This document shows, in pieces, positions 35,566 to 44,627 of a DNA stretch of 64,000 nt. Under the pieces are notes generated by a model. The model ran no database searches. It saw only the letters and a list, made by a program, of their open reading frames with translations, and had not been told where the DNA came from. Each line of letters opens with the position of its first letter. Within the stretch, counting starts at the first letter, position 1. The position numbers were made by a program, and so were the translations under genes. The DNA is from Marifrigoribacter sp047730175. GTDB taxonomy: Bacteria; Bacteroidota; Bacteroidia; Flavobacteriales; Flavobacteriaceae. The DNA lies in assembly GCF_047730175.1 (NCBI RefSeq), contig NZ_CP159833.1:434001-498000 (forward strand), in the 5' to 3' direction.

Positions 35566-36972
35566 CTAAGTATGTAAAGGTCTATTGCCTGTAGCAGCTA
35601 AAGCAGCTTCTTTCATAGCTTCTGCATAGGTTGGATGAGCATGACTCATTCTAGAAATATCTTCAGCACTAGCTCTAAATTCCATCGCTGTAACAGCTTC
35701 TGCAATTAAATCGGCTACACGTGCTCCCACCATATGTACTCCTAATACTTCATCCGTAGTTGCATCACTTAGAATTTTCACAAATCCATCGGTATCTCCA
35801 CTCGCTCTTGCTCTTCCTAATGCTTTCATTGGAAATTGCCCCGCTTTATAACTAACACCCATTTCAATAAGTTGTTCTTCCGTTTTACCTACGGAAGCAA
35901 CTTCTGGCCATGTATATACAACACCTGGAATTAAATTATAATCGATATGTGGTTTTTGACCTGCAATTATTTCCGCAACAAAAACACCTTCTTCTTCCGC
36001 TTTATGTGCTAACATCGCTCCTTTTATAACATCTCCAATCCCATATATGTTAGATACATTTGTTTGTAAATGTTCGTTTACATCAATTTGTCCTCTTTCA
36101 TTTACTTTAACTCCTGCTTTTTCAATTGATAATCCACTTGTAAATGCTTTTCTACCTACAGAAACCAAACAATAATCACCAGATAAAGATACTTCTTCAT
36201 CTTTCTTATTGGTTGCAGTTACAGTAACCTCATCACCACTTCTTGAAACATTTGATACTTTATGAGAAAGGAAAAACTTCACTCCTTGTTTCTTTAACAC
36301 CTTCGTAAGTTCTTTACTTTGTGCTTTATCCATGGTAGGAATAATTCGGTCCATATACTCGATAACAGAAACCTCAGCGCCTAATCTTCTATATACTTGT
36401 CCTAATTCTAAACCAATAACACCACCACCAATCACTAACATGTGTTTAGGGATTTCTTTTAATTTTAAAGCTTCCGTTGAAGTAATTACACGCTCTTTAT
36501 CTAAGGTAATAAAAGGCAATGTTGAAGGCTTACTTCCTGTAGCAATAATAATATTCTTTGCTTCAATAGTTTCAGAATCTCCTTCAGTTAAATCAATATC
36601 TATATGAGTTGCATCCTTAAAAGAACCCAATCCATGATATACATCAATTTTATTTTTTTTCATTAAGAAATCAATTCCTCCTGTAGTTTGCTCTACTACT
36701 TTATCTTTTCGAGCAATCATCTTTTCAAGATTTACTTTTATTTCGCCAGGAATTTCAATACCATGTGCTGAAAAATGCTTCACTGCATCATCGTAATGAT
36801 GAGAAGAATCTAACAAAGCTTTACTTGGAATACAACCTACATTTAAGCAAGTACCACCTAAGGTATTATACTTTTCTATTAAAGCGGTTTTCATTCCTAG
36901 TTGTGCGCAACGAATTGCGGCAACATATCCTCCAGGTCCTGAGCCAATAATGGCTACATCGTATGAATTCAT
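35566..36972 (-). CDS. lpd: Dihydrolipoyl dehydrogenase
   Basis: A 468-residue FAD/NAD flavoprotein. FAD-binding IIGSGPGGYVAAIRCAQLG at the N-terminus, redox disulfide in GGTCLNVGCIPSK, NAD-binding VIGGGVIGLELGQVYRRLG, and the C-terminal dimer domain with catalytic His-Glu in HAHPTYAEAMKEA. It reoxidises lipoamide in the 2-oxoacid dehydrogenase and glycine cleavage complexes. Full length. A -7 box TACATTTG lies on the minus strand at 37004-36997, about 25 bp before the ATG. Monocistronic by its own terminator. Confidence 0.96.
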   Translation of the reverse strand: MNSYDVAIIGSGPGGYVAAIRCAQLGMKTALIEKYNTLGGTCLNVGCIPSKALLDSSHHYDDAVKHFSAHGIEIPGEIKVNLEKMIARKDKVVEQTTGGIDFLMKKNKIDVYHGLGSFKDATHIDIDLTEGDSETIEAKNIIIATGSKPSTLPFITLDKERVITSTEALKLKEIPKHMLVIGGGVIGLELGQVYRRLGAEVSVIEYMDRIIPTMDKAQSKELTKVLKKQGVKFFLSHKVSNVSRSGDEVTVTATNKKDEEVSLSGDYCLVSVGRKAFTSGLSIEKAGVKVNERGQIDVNEHLQTNVSNIYGIGDVIKGAMLAHKAEEEGVFVAEIIAGQKPHIDYNLIPGVVYTWPEVASVGKTEEQLIEMGVSYKAGQFPMKALGRARASGDTDGFVKILSDATTDEVLGVHMVGARVADLIAEAVTAMEFRASAEDISRMSHAHPTYAEAMKEAALAATGNRPLHT

Positions 36973-37179
36973 AATGTATATTTTATTTTGCGACTACAAA
37001 TGTAATTAATTGTATGTTGAATTCAGAATAAGACTTCAGAGAATTATAAGAAATTAAAGAAAACCGTGGTTACTGGCAACTTCTTCATTTTATGAATTTT
37101 AAAACCCTTTCTATTTGTCTGTTTTAATAATGATCACTTACGACCATTATGCTTGAATAAATTTACCTAATTTTGCAAT

Positions 37180-38736
37180 ATGATTAAAGAGATTCAGCTT
37201 CGAGTACCAATTTCAGAAGAAAAACATGAAGGCATTTTACTAAAAAAAGCTGCACATGTACTTCGGATTGATACAAAAACTATTTCTGGAGTGAAAGTAC
37301 TTCGGAAATCTATTGATGCACGAAAAGCTAAAATTATTTTTAATTATAAGGTTGCGGTATACATCAAAGAGAAATTACCAGAAACTTCTACCTATTCTTT
37401 TCAGTATAAAGATGTTTCAAAAGCAAAAGCCGTTCATATCATTGGTTTTGGACCCGCAGGAATGTATGCAGCTTTGCGCTGTATTGAACTCGGATTTAAA
37501 CCTGTAGTGTTAGAACGAGGTAAAAATGTGCGGGACAGGCGTCGTGACTTAAAGTCAATTAATCAAGATCATTTTGTAAATGAAGATTCTAATTATTGCT
37601 TTGGTGAAGGAGGTGCTGGCACCTATTCTGACGGAAAATTGTATACCCGTAGTTTAAAAAGAGGTGATGTTAGACGTGTTTTTGAAAACTTGGTATATCA
37701 TGGTGCTACCGAACAAATTTTAATAGACGCACATCCACATATTGGAACTAATAAGCTTCCAAAAGTGGTTCAAAACATTCGTGAAACGATTTTAAATCAT
37801 GGTGGAGAAATTCATTTTGAAAGTCGAGTTACCGATTTTGTTATTAAAAACAACCAAATAAAAGCTATCAGGTTAAAAGATGAAACTGAAATCCCTGTAA
37901 ATCGAATTATTTTAGCCACAGGGCATTCGGCTAGAGATATCTATTATTTATTACATAAAAAAGAAATTGCTTTAGAAGCAAAATCATTTGCAATGGGAGT
38001 TCGTGTAGAACATCCGCAACATATTATTGATTCAATACAATACCATTGCAAAGGAAAAAGAGATGAGTTATTACCTGCTGCTTCCTATAGTTTGGTACAA
38101 CAAGTAAAAGACCGTGGAGTATATTCTTTTTGTATGTGTCCAGGTGGATTTATAGTTCCTTCTGCTACTACAAATGGGGAAATTGTTGTCAATGGAATGT
38201 CGCCTTCAAAAAGGAATAATTTGTATGCAAATTCGGGTATTGTAGTTGAAATCGATGTACATAAAGACCTTCCAAAATACAATCATTTTGGAGCATTAAA
38301 AGGATTAGAATACCAAAAAAATCTAGAGAAATTAGCCTTTACTGCAGGAGGCCGAACGCAAACAGCTCCAGCACAACGTTTAACAGACTTCGTAGCGGGA
38401 AATCTTTCAAATAGTTTGAATGACTCTTCCTATCAACCTGGTTTAAAATCGGCTCCATTACATTCATTATTGCCAAAATTAATTGGAGGAAGATTGCGTG
38501 CCGGGTTTTCAGAATTTGGAAAAAAAATGAACGGTTATTATACGGAAGAAGCTAATGTTATTGGTGTAGAATCTCGAACTTCTTCACCTGTAAGTATCCC
38601 GAGAAAAGATAACCTAGAGCACCCACAAATTGAAGGTCTTTTTCCTTGTGGTGAAGGTGGAGGTTATGCAGGTGGAATTGTTTCAGCAGCAATGGATGGG
38701 GAACGCTGTGCCGAATCTGCCATTATTGGATTATAA
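37180..38736 (+). CDS. FAD-dependent oxidoreductase of the uncharacterised COG2509 type
   Basis: A 518-residue flavoprotein. An N-terminal ~75-residue domain (MIKEIQLRVPISEEKHEGIL) precedes the FAD-binding VHIIGFGPAGMYAALRC; later segments include CFGEGGAGTYSDGKLYTRS, ARDIYYLLHKKEIALEAKSFAMGVRVEHP and a C-terminal FPCGEGGGYAGGIVSAAMDG. These match a widespread but functionally undefined FAD-dependent dehydrogenase family. A -7-like TAATTTTG (37168-37175) ends only 4 nt before the ATG, so the mRNA may be leaderless. Its stop codon abuts that of the convergent CPBP gene with no base between them. Confidence 0.85.
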   Translation: MIKEIQLRVPISEEKHEGILLKKAAHVLRIDTKTISGVKVLRKSIDARKAKIIFNYKVAVYIKEKLPETSTYSFQYKDVSKAKAVHIIGFGPAGMYAALRCIELGFKPVVLERGKNVRDRRRDLKSINQDHFVNEDSNYCFGEGGAGTYSDGKLYTRSLKRGDVRRVFENLVYHGATEQILIDAHPHIGTNKLPKVVQNIRETILNHGGEIHFESRVTDFVIKNNQIKAIRLKDETEIPVNRIILATGHSARDIYYLLHKKEIALEAKSFAMGVRVEHPQHIIDSIQYHCKGKRDELLPAASYSLVQQVKDRGVYSFCMCPGGFIVPSATTNGEIVVNGMSPSKRNNLYANSGIVVEIDVHKDLPKYNHFGALKGLEYQKNLEKLAFTAGGRTQTAPAQRLTDFVAGNLSNSLNDSSYQPGLKSAPLHSLLPKLIGGRLRAGFSEFGKKMNGYYTEEANVIGVESRTSSPVSIPRKDNLEHPQIEGLFPCGEGGGYAGGIVSAAMDGERCAESAIIGL

Positions 38737-39375
38737 TTAACAACTTTCCGCTCCTGGAAAAGCAAGCATCTCTCCCATTCCAACGGTAAATAACCAATTA
38801 CCATACAAAGCATGTTCCATACTTGCAAGAAATGTTGATTTTGTTTTGTGATACGTATAAGCAAAAAGTAAACCTCCAATAAAAGTTAATACAATGACTA
38901 AGGTATTTTTAAAAAATAAATGTGCCAAAGAAAATAAGATCGCATTAATGAATATAAATAATTTTTTATTCTGAAATAGAGACTCATAACGAGCAAAAAA
39001 GAAAGTGCGATAAATAATTTCCTGTGGCCATACAGAAAGTAAGGTATATACCCCAAGAATCGCAATCCACAATAAGGGTTTATTAAGTACTACACAGAAT
39101 AATTTATTTGAGTCTATAATAAAGACATACAGTGTTGTAGTTAGAATAACACCTAAAAAAAGCAGGAGTATCCGTTTCCAAAACGCCTTCCAATCAATAC
39201 TGCTTTTTACTTTAAATGAAATTTTTTCAACCCTTAAAAGTATGATTGAAATATAAATAAATCCTATGAGTATAAATGAAGCTTTTAATGCTATAGGATA
39301 AGTAATCACTAAACTAATAGGAAGTAAAACAAAGAGTAGAAAAAGTTCAGTTGCTAAGTAATAGTTACTTTTCAT
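38737..39375 (-). CDS. CPBP-family intramembrane protease-like protein
   Basis: A 212-residue, very hydrophobic protein with six to eight predicted helices. The CPBP (CaaX/ABI-type) signature is present in degenerate-looking form: PQEIIYRTFFFARY (Glu...Arg motif 1), FSLAHLFFKNT (His motif 2) and a C-terminal STFLASMEHALYGNWLF. In this family the Glu and His residues coordinate a metal in a membrane-embedded site. The canonical EExxxR has QE instead of EE here. Substrate unknown; members act as prenyl-protein proteases or in bacteriocin self-immunity. Convergent with the FAD oxidoreductase; stop codons are adjacent. Confidence 0.75.
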   Translation of the reverse strand: MKSNYYLATELFLLFVLLPISLVITYPIALKASFILIGFIYISIILLRVEKISFKVKSSIDWKAFWKRILLLFLGVILTTTLYVFIIDSNKLFCVVLNKPLLWIAILGVYTLLSVWPQEIIYRTFFFARYESLFQNKKLFIFINAILFSLAHLFFKNTLVIVLTFIGGLLFAYTYHKTKSTFLASMEHALYGNWLFTVGMGEMLAFPGAESC

Positions 39376-39463
39376 GTGTTTATACTTATTGTTTATTAAA
39401 GGTCAGATGCTGTTCGTTATTAATAATTCCGAGGGTGATAAAGTTTTTAACCTGCTCATTTCA

Positions 39464-39925
39464 TTATATTAAAGATAAGGCGGTTGTATGTTTTACTTCA
39501 TTAATCATAAAAGTGCTATGGGTGCTTCCAATATGACTTATTGTTGTTAATTTTTTTACCATAAATTCTCTAAAGGCTTCCATGTCTTTCACAATTACTT
39601 TAAGTAAATAGTCATAATCACCACTAATATGATAACATTCTAATACCTCATTTAATTTAGCTACATCTTTTTCAAATTTAATTACATAATCTTTAGAGTG
39701 TTGCATCAACTTTATATGACAAAAAGCAACAAAGCTTAAATTAACTTTCGTTTTATCTAACAAACATACATTCTTTTGGATAATACCTAAACGTTCCAAC
39801 TTTTTTATGCGTTCATACACAGCAGTAACAGATAGATTTAACTTCGCTGAAAGCTCTTTATTTGTTTGTTTACTATCTTCCTGAAGGAAGCCCAATAATT
39901 TTTTATCAATACCATCTAAAACCAT
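39464..39925 (-). CDS. Lrp/AsnC-family transcriptional regulator
   Basis: A 153-residue regulator. N-terminal HTH (DKKLLGFLQEDSKQTNKELSAKLNLSVTAVYERIKKLERLGII) and a C-terminal RAM ligand-binding domain with YHISGDYDYLLKVIVKDMEAF. Such proteins sense amino acids and usually control a neighbouring metabolic gene. It is divergent from the methionine gamma-lyase-type gene starting at 40086, with 160 bp between the starts, so that gene and itself are the likely targets. Confidence 0.92.
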   Translation of the reverse strand: MVLDGIDKKLLGFLQEDSKQTNKELSAKLNLSVTAVYERIKKLERLGIIQKNVCLLDKTKVNLSFVAFCHIKLMQHSKDYVIKFEKDVAKLNEVLECYHISGDYDYLLKVIVKDMEAFREFMVKKLTTISHIGSTHSTFMINEVKHTTALSLI

Positions 39926-40030
39926 GTTTGAAAATTTTTCTAAATGAATTTTAATTTAAAGCAATGTATAGATTATTTATTTACATATATTGTTTTTTAT
40001 AGTTTTATTTTCTATTTTAAGCAATAACTA

Positions 40031-40061
40031 TTGATTTTATATCTATTATATTGTAATCTTG
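40031..40061 (+). promoter_or_regulatory. Putative promoter of the methionine gamma-lyase-type gene
   Basis: TTG at 40031-40033, a 20-bp spacer, then TAATCTTG at 40054-40061 (one mismatch to TAnnTTTG). This places transcription start around 40065, downstream of the ATG at 40059-40064 and upstream of the ATG at 40086, supporting the latter as the start codon. Confidence 0.5.
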
Positions 40062-40085
40062 ATGTATTCAAATAAACAAAAAAAT

Positions 40086-41306
40086 ATGAAATTTAAGCCA
40101 GCAAACAACATACAAGATTTACAATATTTTGGAGAATTTGGAGGAGTAAATCCTTCTATATCAGACTCATCTACTTATACGTTTTTATCAGCTAAAACGA
40201 TGTTCGATACTTTCGAAGGAAATGCTGATGGATGCTACCTATATTCTAGACACACAACACCAAGTAATTTATACCTTGGGGAGGCATTAGCAGCTATGGA
40301 AGGAACGGAGACAGCAAATGTTGCTGCTAGTGGAATGGGCGCAATAACTCCAGCTATATTACAAATTTGTGGAGCTGGTGATCATGTAATTTCTAGTAGA
40401 ACTATATATGGTGGAACCTATGCTTTTTTAAAGAATTTCACTCCGAAATTAAATATACAAACTTCATTTGTAGATATTACTAAACTTGATTTGGTTGAGG
40501 CAGCAATTACTGAAAACACAAAAATTATTTTTTGTGAAACTGTTAGTAACCCTCTTTTAGAAGTTGCCGATATTACAGGTTTAGCTGCACTTGCAAAAAA
40601 GTATGATTTAAAGTTATTAGTTGACAACACATTTTCTCCTCTATCTATTTCACCTGCAGTTTTAGGAGCTGACATTGTATTACATAGTTTAACTAAGTTT
40701 ATAAATGGAAGTAGTGATACCATGGGTGGTGTTGTTTGTGGAACACAAGAATTTATTGATTCGCTTCGTAGTGTAAATGACGGCGCTTCTATGTTATTAG
40801 GTTCTTCAATGGATAGTATGAGAGCTGCCTCTATTTTAAAGAATATGCGAACGCTTCATATTCGTATGAAACAACACAGTAAAAATGCACATTTTTTAGC
40901 TGAAAGATTTGAATCCTTAGGATTAAAAACAGTCTACCCTGGATTAGAATCTCATCCAAGTCATGAATTGTTTAAAAGCATGATGAATGAAGAATACGGA
41001 TTTGGTGGAATGTTAACTATCGATGTAGGTAGCATTGACAAAGCCAATGAATTAATGGAATTGATGCAACATGAAAATTTAGGATATTTGGCTGTGAGTT
41101 TAGGCTTCTATAAAACCTTATTTAGCGCCCCTGGATCTTCCACATCTAGTGAAATCCCAGAAGAGGAACAAAAAGAAATGGGCCTAAGTGATGGATTAAT
41201 TCGGTTCTCTATAGGATTAGATAATGACATTGAACGCACATTCCAAGTGATGTTAAATTGTATGCAAAAATTAAATATATTAGAAAAAGAAGCTATTACT
41301 GTCTAA
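40086..41306 (+). CDS. PLP-dependent Cys/Met metabolism enzyme, probably methionine gamma-lyase
   Basis: About 406 residues from the ATG at 40086 (MKFKPANNIQDLQYFGEFGG); longer starts at 40059/40062 lie before the predicted transcription start. Fold-type I PLP enzyme of the trans-sulfuration family: YSRHTTPSNLYLGEALAAME, cofactor-contact VAASGMGAITPAIL, LLVDNTFSPLSISP and the PLP-lysine in HSLTKFINGSSDTMGG. Family members include methionine gamma-lyase, cystathionine gamma-synthase/lyase and O-acetylhomoserine sulfhydrylase. The divergent Lrp-type gene suggests amino-acid-responsive catabolism and so methionine gamma-lyase, but the specific reaction is inferred. Confidence 0.85.
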   Translation: MKFKPANNIQDLQYFGEFGGVNPSISDSSTYTFLSAKTMFDTFEGNADGCYLYSRHTTPSNLYLGEALAAMEGTETANVAASGMGAITPAILQICGAGDHVISSRTIYGGTYAFLKNFTPKLNIQTSFVDITKLDLVEAAITENTKIIFCETVSNPLLEVADITGLAALAKKYDLKLLVDNTFSPLSISPAVLGADIVLHSLTKFINGSSDTMGGVVCGTQEFIDSLRSVNDGASMLLGSSMDSMRAASILKNMRTLHIRMKQHSKNAHFLAERFESLGLKTVYPGLESHPSHELFKSMMNEEYGFGGMLTIDVGSIDKANELMELMQHENLGYLAVSLGFYKTLFSAPGSSTSSEIPEEEQKEMGLSDGLIRFSIGLDNDIERTFQVMLNCMQKLNILEKEAITV

Positions 41307-41376
41307 TTATTTCTTTTAGAATAGTTTCCGCTTTTATAGATTCATTTTATAGAGCTTTTAATCAAAGACAAAATAA

Positions 41377-41408
41377 AAAAACCTGCAAATGTAAATTTGC
41401 AGGTTTTT
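41377..41408. terminator. Bidirectional terminator between convergent genes
   Basis: AAAAACCTGCAAAT (41377-41390) and ATTTGCAGGTTTTT (41395-41408) form a perfect 14-bp stem with a 4-nt loop, between the convergent genes ending at 41306 and 41454; U-runs are available on both strands. Confidence 0.94.
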
Positions 41409-41453
41409 AAAATTTTAAACAATAATGTTTAAAATAGTTTTATAACTTTTAAA

Positions 41454-44396
41454 TTATTTAACAATAATTCGTGCTGTTTTAAAAGAAGTTGTTCCTTGTC
41501 CACCAACTCTAATAAGGTATACACCACTAGACATACTTGACATGTCTATATTCATTTTATAAGCATTTTCGATACGTGGAACTCTTTTAGTGAATCCTAC
41601 ATCTTGTCCTAATACATTATAAATAGCTAAGAATACACCATCAGTATAATCTGTATTTAAAATTACTTCAAATCTATCGTTTGGTAATGTTGTAACAATT
41701 AATTCAGAATTACTTATTTGATTATCTGCAACACCAAAAGTTCCTATGTTAGCTGTGTAATCTTCAGTTTCTCCAAAAGAAATTTCTTCACAAGCATCAT
41801 CATTTGTGATTGTTCCAGTACCATTTGCTCTTGCTCTCATTACGTGTTCTCCAACGGCAGCGTCTCCTGGAATAACTAAATCTATTGTTTCCGTATAACT
41901 TCCACTACCTTCACCTGCTGCGAATAAATAGTTATCAACTAAGGCTTCATTAGCAGTAAATATCATATCGTCATTAAAATCAATCCATACACTCATGTAT
42001 TGATTTCCATAATCAGAAGAGATTGTTAATGTATTTGTACTTCCTTGTGATAAATTTGCAATTTGACTTGTAAAGTCGCTATATCCATCTTCTCCACATC
42101 CTGAAGCATTATTTATTCCACCTACTTCAAATAATGTAAATCCATGTCCTACTGTGCAATTAGAAGTTGGTTGACACAATAAATTTTCAACTACCACAGA
42201 AACCTCATCATTTGCTGGAAATTGATCTCCAGATAATAATGTTTTTGCAGTTAAGCTATAAGAACCAACATCGCTTAAATCTACCGTTTGACTAAAACTA
42301 AAGTTTGATTCTTCATCAAATGCTACAGAACCAGTAAAAGATTGAGTTACTGGAGTATCACCATCTAAGCTATACTGTACATTGAAATTAGATTGAGTTT
42401 GAGCACCGTAATTTTTAACTTTTATAGTTACTGTTTCAGCACCTAAATCAGATGCTGTTTGAGGAGAAATAATAAAACTTACTCCTACATCATTATTTAA
42501 TAAATGCATCACATCTTTTGTGAATCCATTATTAGGATTATAACCATCTCCACCTAAAGTTGTTCTAGCATCAATTGCATAGGTTTGACCCGCTGTAGAT
42601 AAATTCACAGATTGTGAAAATTGATATGTCACTATTTCATTTGAATTTATAGTTCCTGAAAATGTTTCAGAAGCTACAAGGCTTCCATCAACTCTAAGTT
42701 CAACAGGCACATTTGTTATTGGGTCTGGACTAAAGTTTCTAATACTAACTTCTACAGTTTCTGAGCCACTTAAAACTCCATCTTCAGGAGATGTTATAGC
42801 AACTACTCCTACGTCATTAGCAAAGGGTCCAAATATTCTAAAAGATGCAATTTGTGTTCTCCAGAAGTTGTTTGACGCAAAATAATCTCCAGTATACCAA
42901 AAAGTAAAGTTATCTGGATCCATAGTCATGTGAGAATAATCTCCATATCTATTTGTATTTGTACGTACACCAGGGCCATTAATAATTATTGTTTCCGCAA
43001 CTGTCATTGTTCCAAGTGGATCTCCATCAAAACGTCCAGTATATCTTAATGAAACAGGTAAATTAACGCTTGCTGTTGTATATGCCATTGCAATATTTCC
43101 TTCAGCATCTATAGCAGCACTACTCATTACACGACTATGTCCATCTGCAATTGAATAGGTACCTTCTTGATAAATTTCCCAAGGGTTACTATCATCATTT
43201 CTTAATTCTATCCATCTAATTCCACCAGTCTCGGCAGCATCAATAAAAGTATTGAAGGTAATTAACCAAGAATTATGTGTATCAAATTGTCTATAATTTG
43301 CAGCAAAAGATATAATACCTCCATGTCCTGCAAGTCTACGACTTGTATTAGGTTGTCTAATAGCACCATTGCCATCGCCAAAAATTTCTCCGGCATCAAA
43401 AGCATCTGTAGGAATTTCAAGTGGATCTGAAATAGTAGAATTCCCTACTACATTCCAATCCATGTTAATTTCCCAAATTTTTAAATGATCATAAGTAATT
43501 GCCGCAGCCCAACCATCATCTTGTTGGTACGTAATGTATCCTGGAGACTCAGGATCATAATCAGTTCCTAAAAGGTTTGCTGGTTCAGCACTTTTAACAC
43601 CAAGTGGATTACTTACAACACCTGGTAAATCAAACAATACAAATTTAGGTGATGCTGCTCCATCAAGCATTGCATCACGTTCCATAACAAAAGCAGCTGT
43701 TTTGTTTAGACCTGCATAATTTGCAGTCCCATAATAACCATCATGCCATATACCGTAATGAGGATAATCAGGAAAAGCTCCCATATCGAATTGCCAAACA
43801 TTATAAGCACCTGTTGGATCATTTGTTTCAGAAACCCCGATAGCTAAACCAAGATCTGCTCCTAATGCACCAAATTCACTTACAAACCAACGATCTGCTA
43901 ATTGATCATACATTACAATTGGATCTCCATTATTTGAAGGAATTCCTAGAAAAGTAGATAAATTTACAGGTCCTACTAAAAGGGTTCCTGTTTTACTAAA
44001 TATTTTAACCAATGAGTTTACTGAATGTACATAATGATTTGGACCTACAGCTCCTGTAGGATCTGGGGGTAAAAATCCAGATTCATTTTGAGAAGCTCCA
44101 ATAAAGTTTTGTTCTATTGGCATTGCTACTATAGATCCTGGTTCTGTTTGTAAATTAGGAATGATAGTTTCTGATGTTGTTGTGTTTTCTTCAAAACTTA
44201 CATTTGCATGGTGAGGTACCACAATCATATCATCAGTATCATCAAAAATTTCTGTCATAACAGGAAAATCTCTTAATGGTGCAGTTTTACCAATAAAGGT
44301 TCCTGTAATTGTTTCGGTTGGCGAATACGTTTCTTGCGCAAATAAGCTTGTACTTACTATTGCAAATAAAACGAATAAAAGGTGTCTTTTTTTCAT
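41454..44396 (-). CDS. Large T9SS-exported protein with CARDB-like and GEVED domains
   Basis: A 980-residue protein with a signal peptide (LLFVLFAIVSTSLFAQ). The N-terminal ~500 residues form a beta-rich domain with LPPDPTGAVGPNHYVHSVNS and repeated WFVSEFG/WIELRNDD blocks, seen in many secreted Bacteroidota proteins of unknown function. It is followed by two CARDB-like beta-sandwiches (~540-640 and ~640-740, each opening NDVGV...I.SP), a GEVED domain (~770-880, MSVWIDFNDDMIFTANEALV...SFGETEDYTANIG), and a T9SS sorting domain (~890-980, ending TSFKTARIIVK). Role unknown; perhaps adhesion or extracellular scaffolding. Monocistronic, with a bidirectional terminator. Confidence 0.82.
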   Translation of the reverse strand: MKKRHLLFVLFAIVSTSLFAQETYSPTETITGTFIGKTAPLRDFPVMTEIFDDTDDMIVVPHHANVSFEENTTTSETIIPNLQTEPGSIVAMPIEQNFIGASQNESGFLPPDPTGAVGPNHYVHSVNSLVKIFSKTGTLLVGPVNLSTFLGIPSNNGDPIVMYDQLADRWFVSEFGALGADLGLAIGVSETNDPTGAYNVWQFDMGAFPDYPHYGIWHDGYYGTANYAGLNKTAAFVMERDAMLDGAASPKFVLFDLPGVVSNPLGVKSAEPANLLGTDYDPESPGYITYQQDDGWAAAITYDHLKIWEINMDWNVVGNSTISDPLEIPTDAFDAGEIFGDGNGAIRQPNTSRRLAGHGGIISFAANYRQFDTHNSWLITFNTFIDAAETGGIRWIELRNDDSNPWEIYQEGTYSIADGHSRVMSSAAIDAEGNIAMAYTTASVNLPVSLRYTGRFDGDPLGTMTVAETIIINGPGVRTNTNRYGDYSHMTMDPDNFTFWYTGDYFASNNFWRTQIASFRIFGPFANDVGVVAITSPEDGVLSGSETVEVSIRNFSPDPITNVPVELRVDGSLVASETFSGTINSNEIVTYQFSQSVNLSTAGQTYAIDARTTLGGDGYNPNNGFTKDVMHLLNNDVGVSFIISPQTASDLGAETVTIKVKNYGAQTQSNFNVQYSLDGDTPVTQSFTGSVAFDEESNFSFSQTVDLSDVGSYSLTAKTLLSGDQFPANDEVSVVVENLLCQPTSNCTVGHGFTLFEVGGINNASGCGEDGYSDFTSQIANLSQGSTNTLTISSDYGNQYMSVWIDFNDDMIFTANEALVDNYLFAAGEGSGSYTETIDLVIPGDAAVGEHVMRARANGTGTITNDDACEEISFGETEDYTANIGTFGVADNQISNSELIVTTLPNDRFEVILNTDYTDGVFLAIYNVLGQDVGFTKRVPRIENAYKMNIDMSSMSSGVYLIRVGGQGTTSFKTARIIVK

Positions 44397-44627
44397 AGTT
44401 TTTTTAAAAAAATTTTATTCAGCAAGATATTATTTTCTTTCTACATTTAAAAAATTATTTACTTAAACTATTATTTTTATAATTTATATAAGATATATCT
44501 TACTTTCTTCTTAATTGAAATTAGAAATTTATTGAAAAAATTGCCCTTATTTTTTTTATTTTGTTTGAAATTGATATTTGCAAACTTCTATTCAAAATCG
44601 TAACATTACAAAACCAAAAAAACTCAT

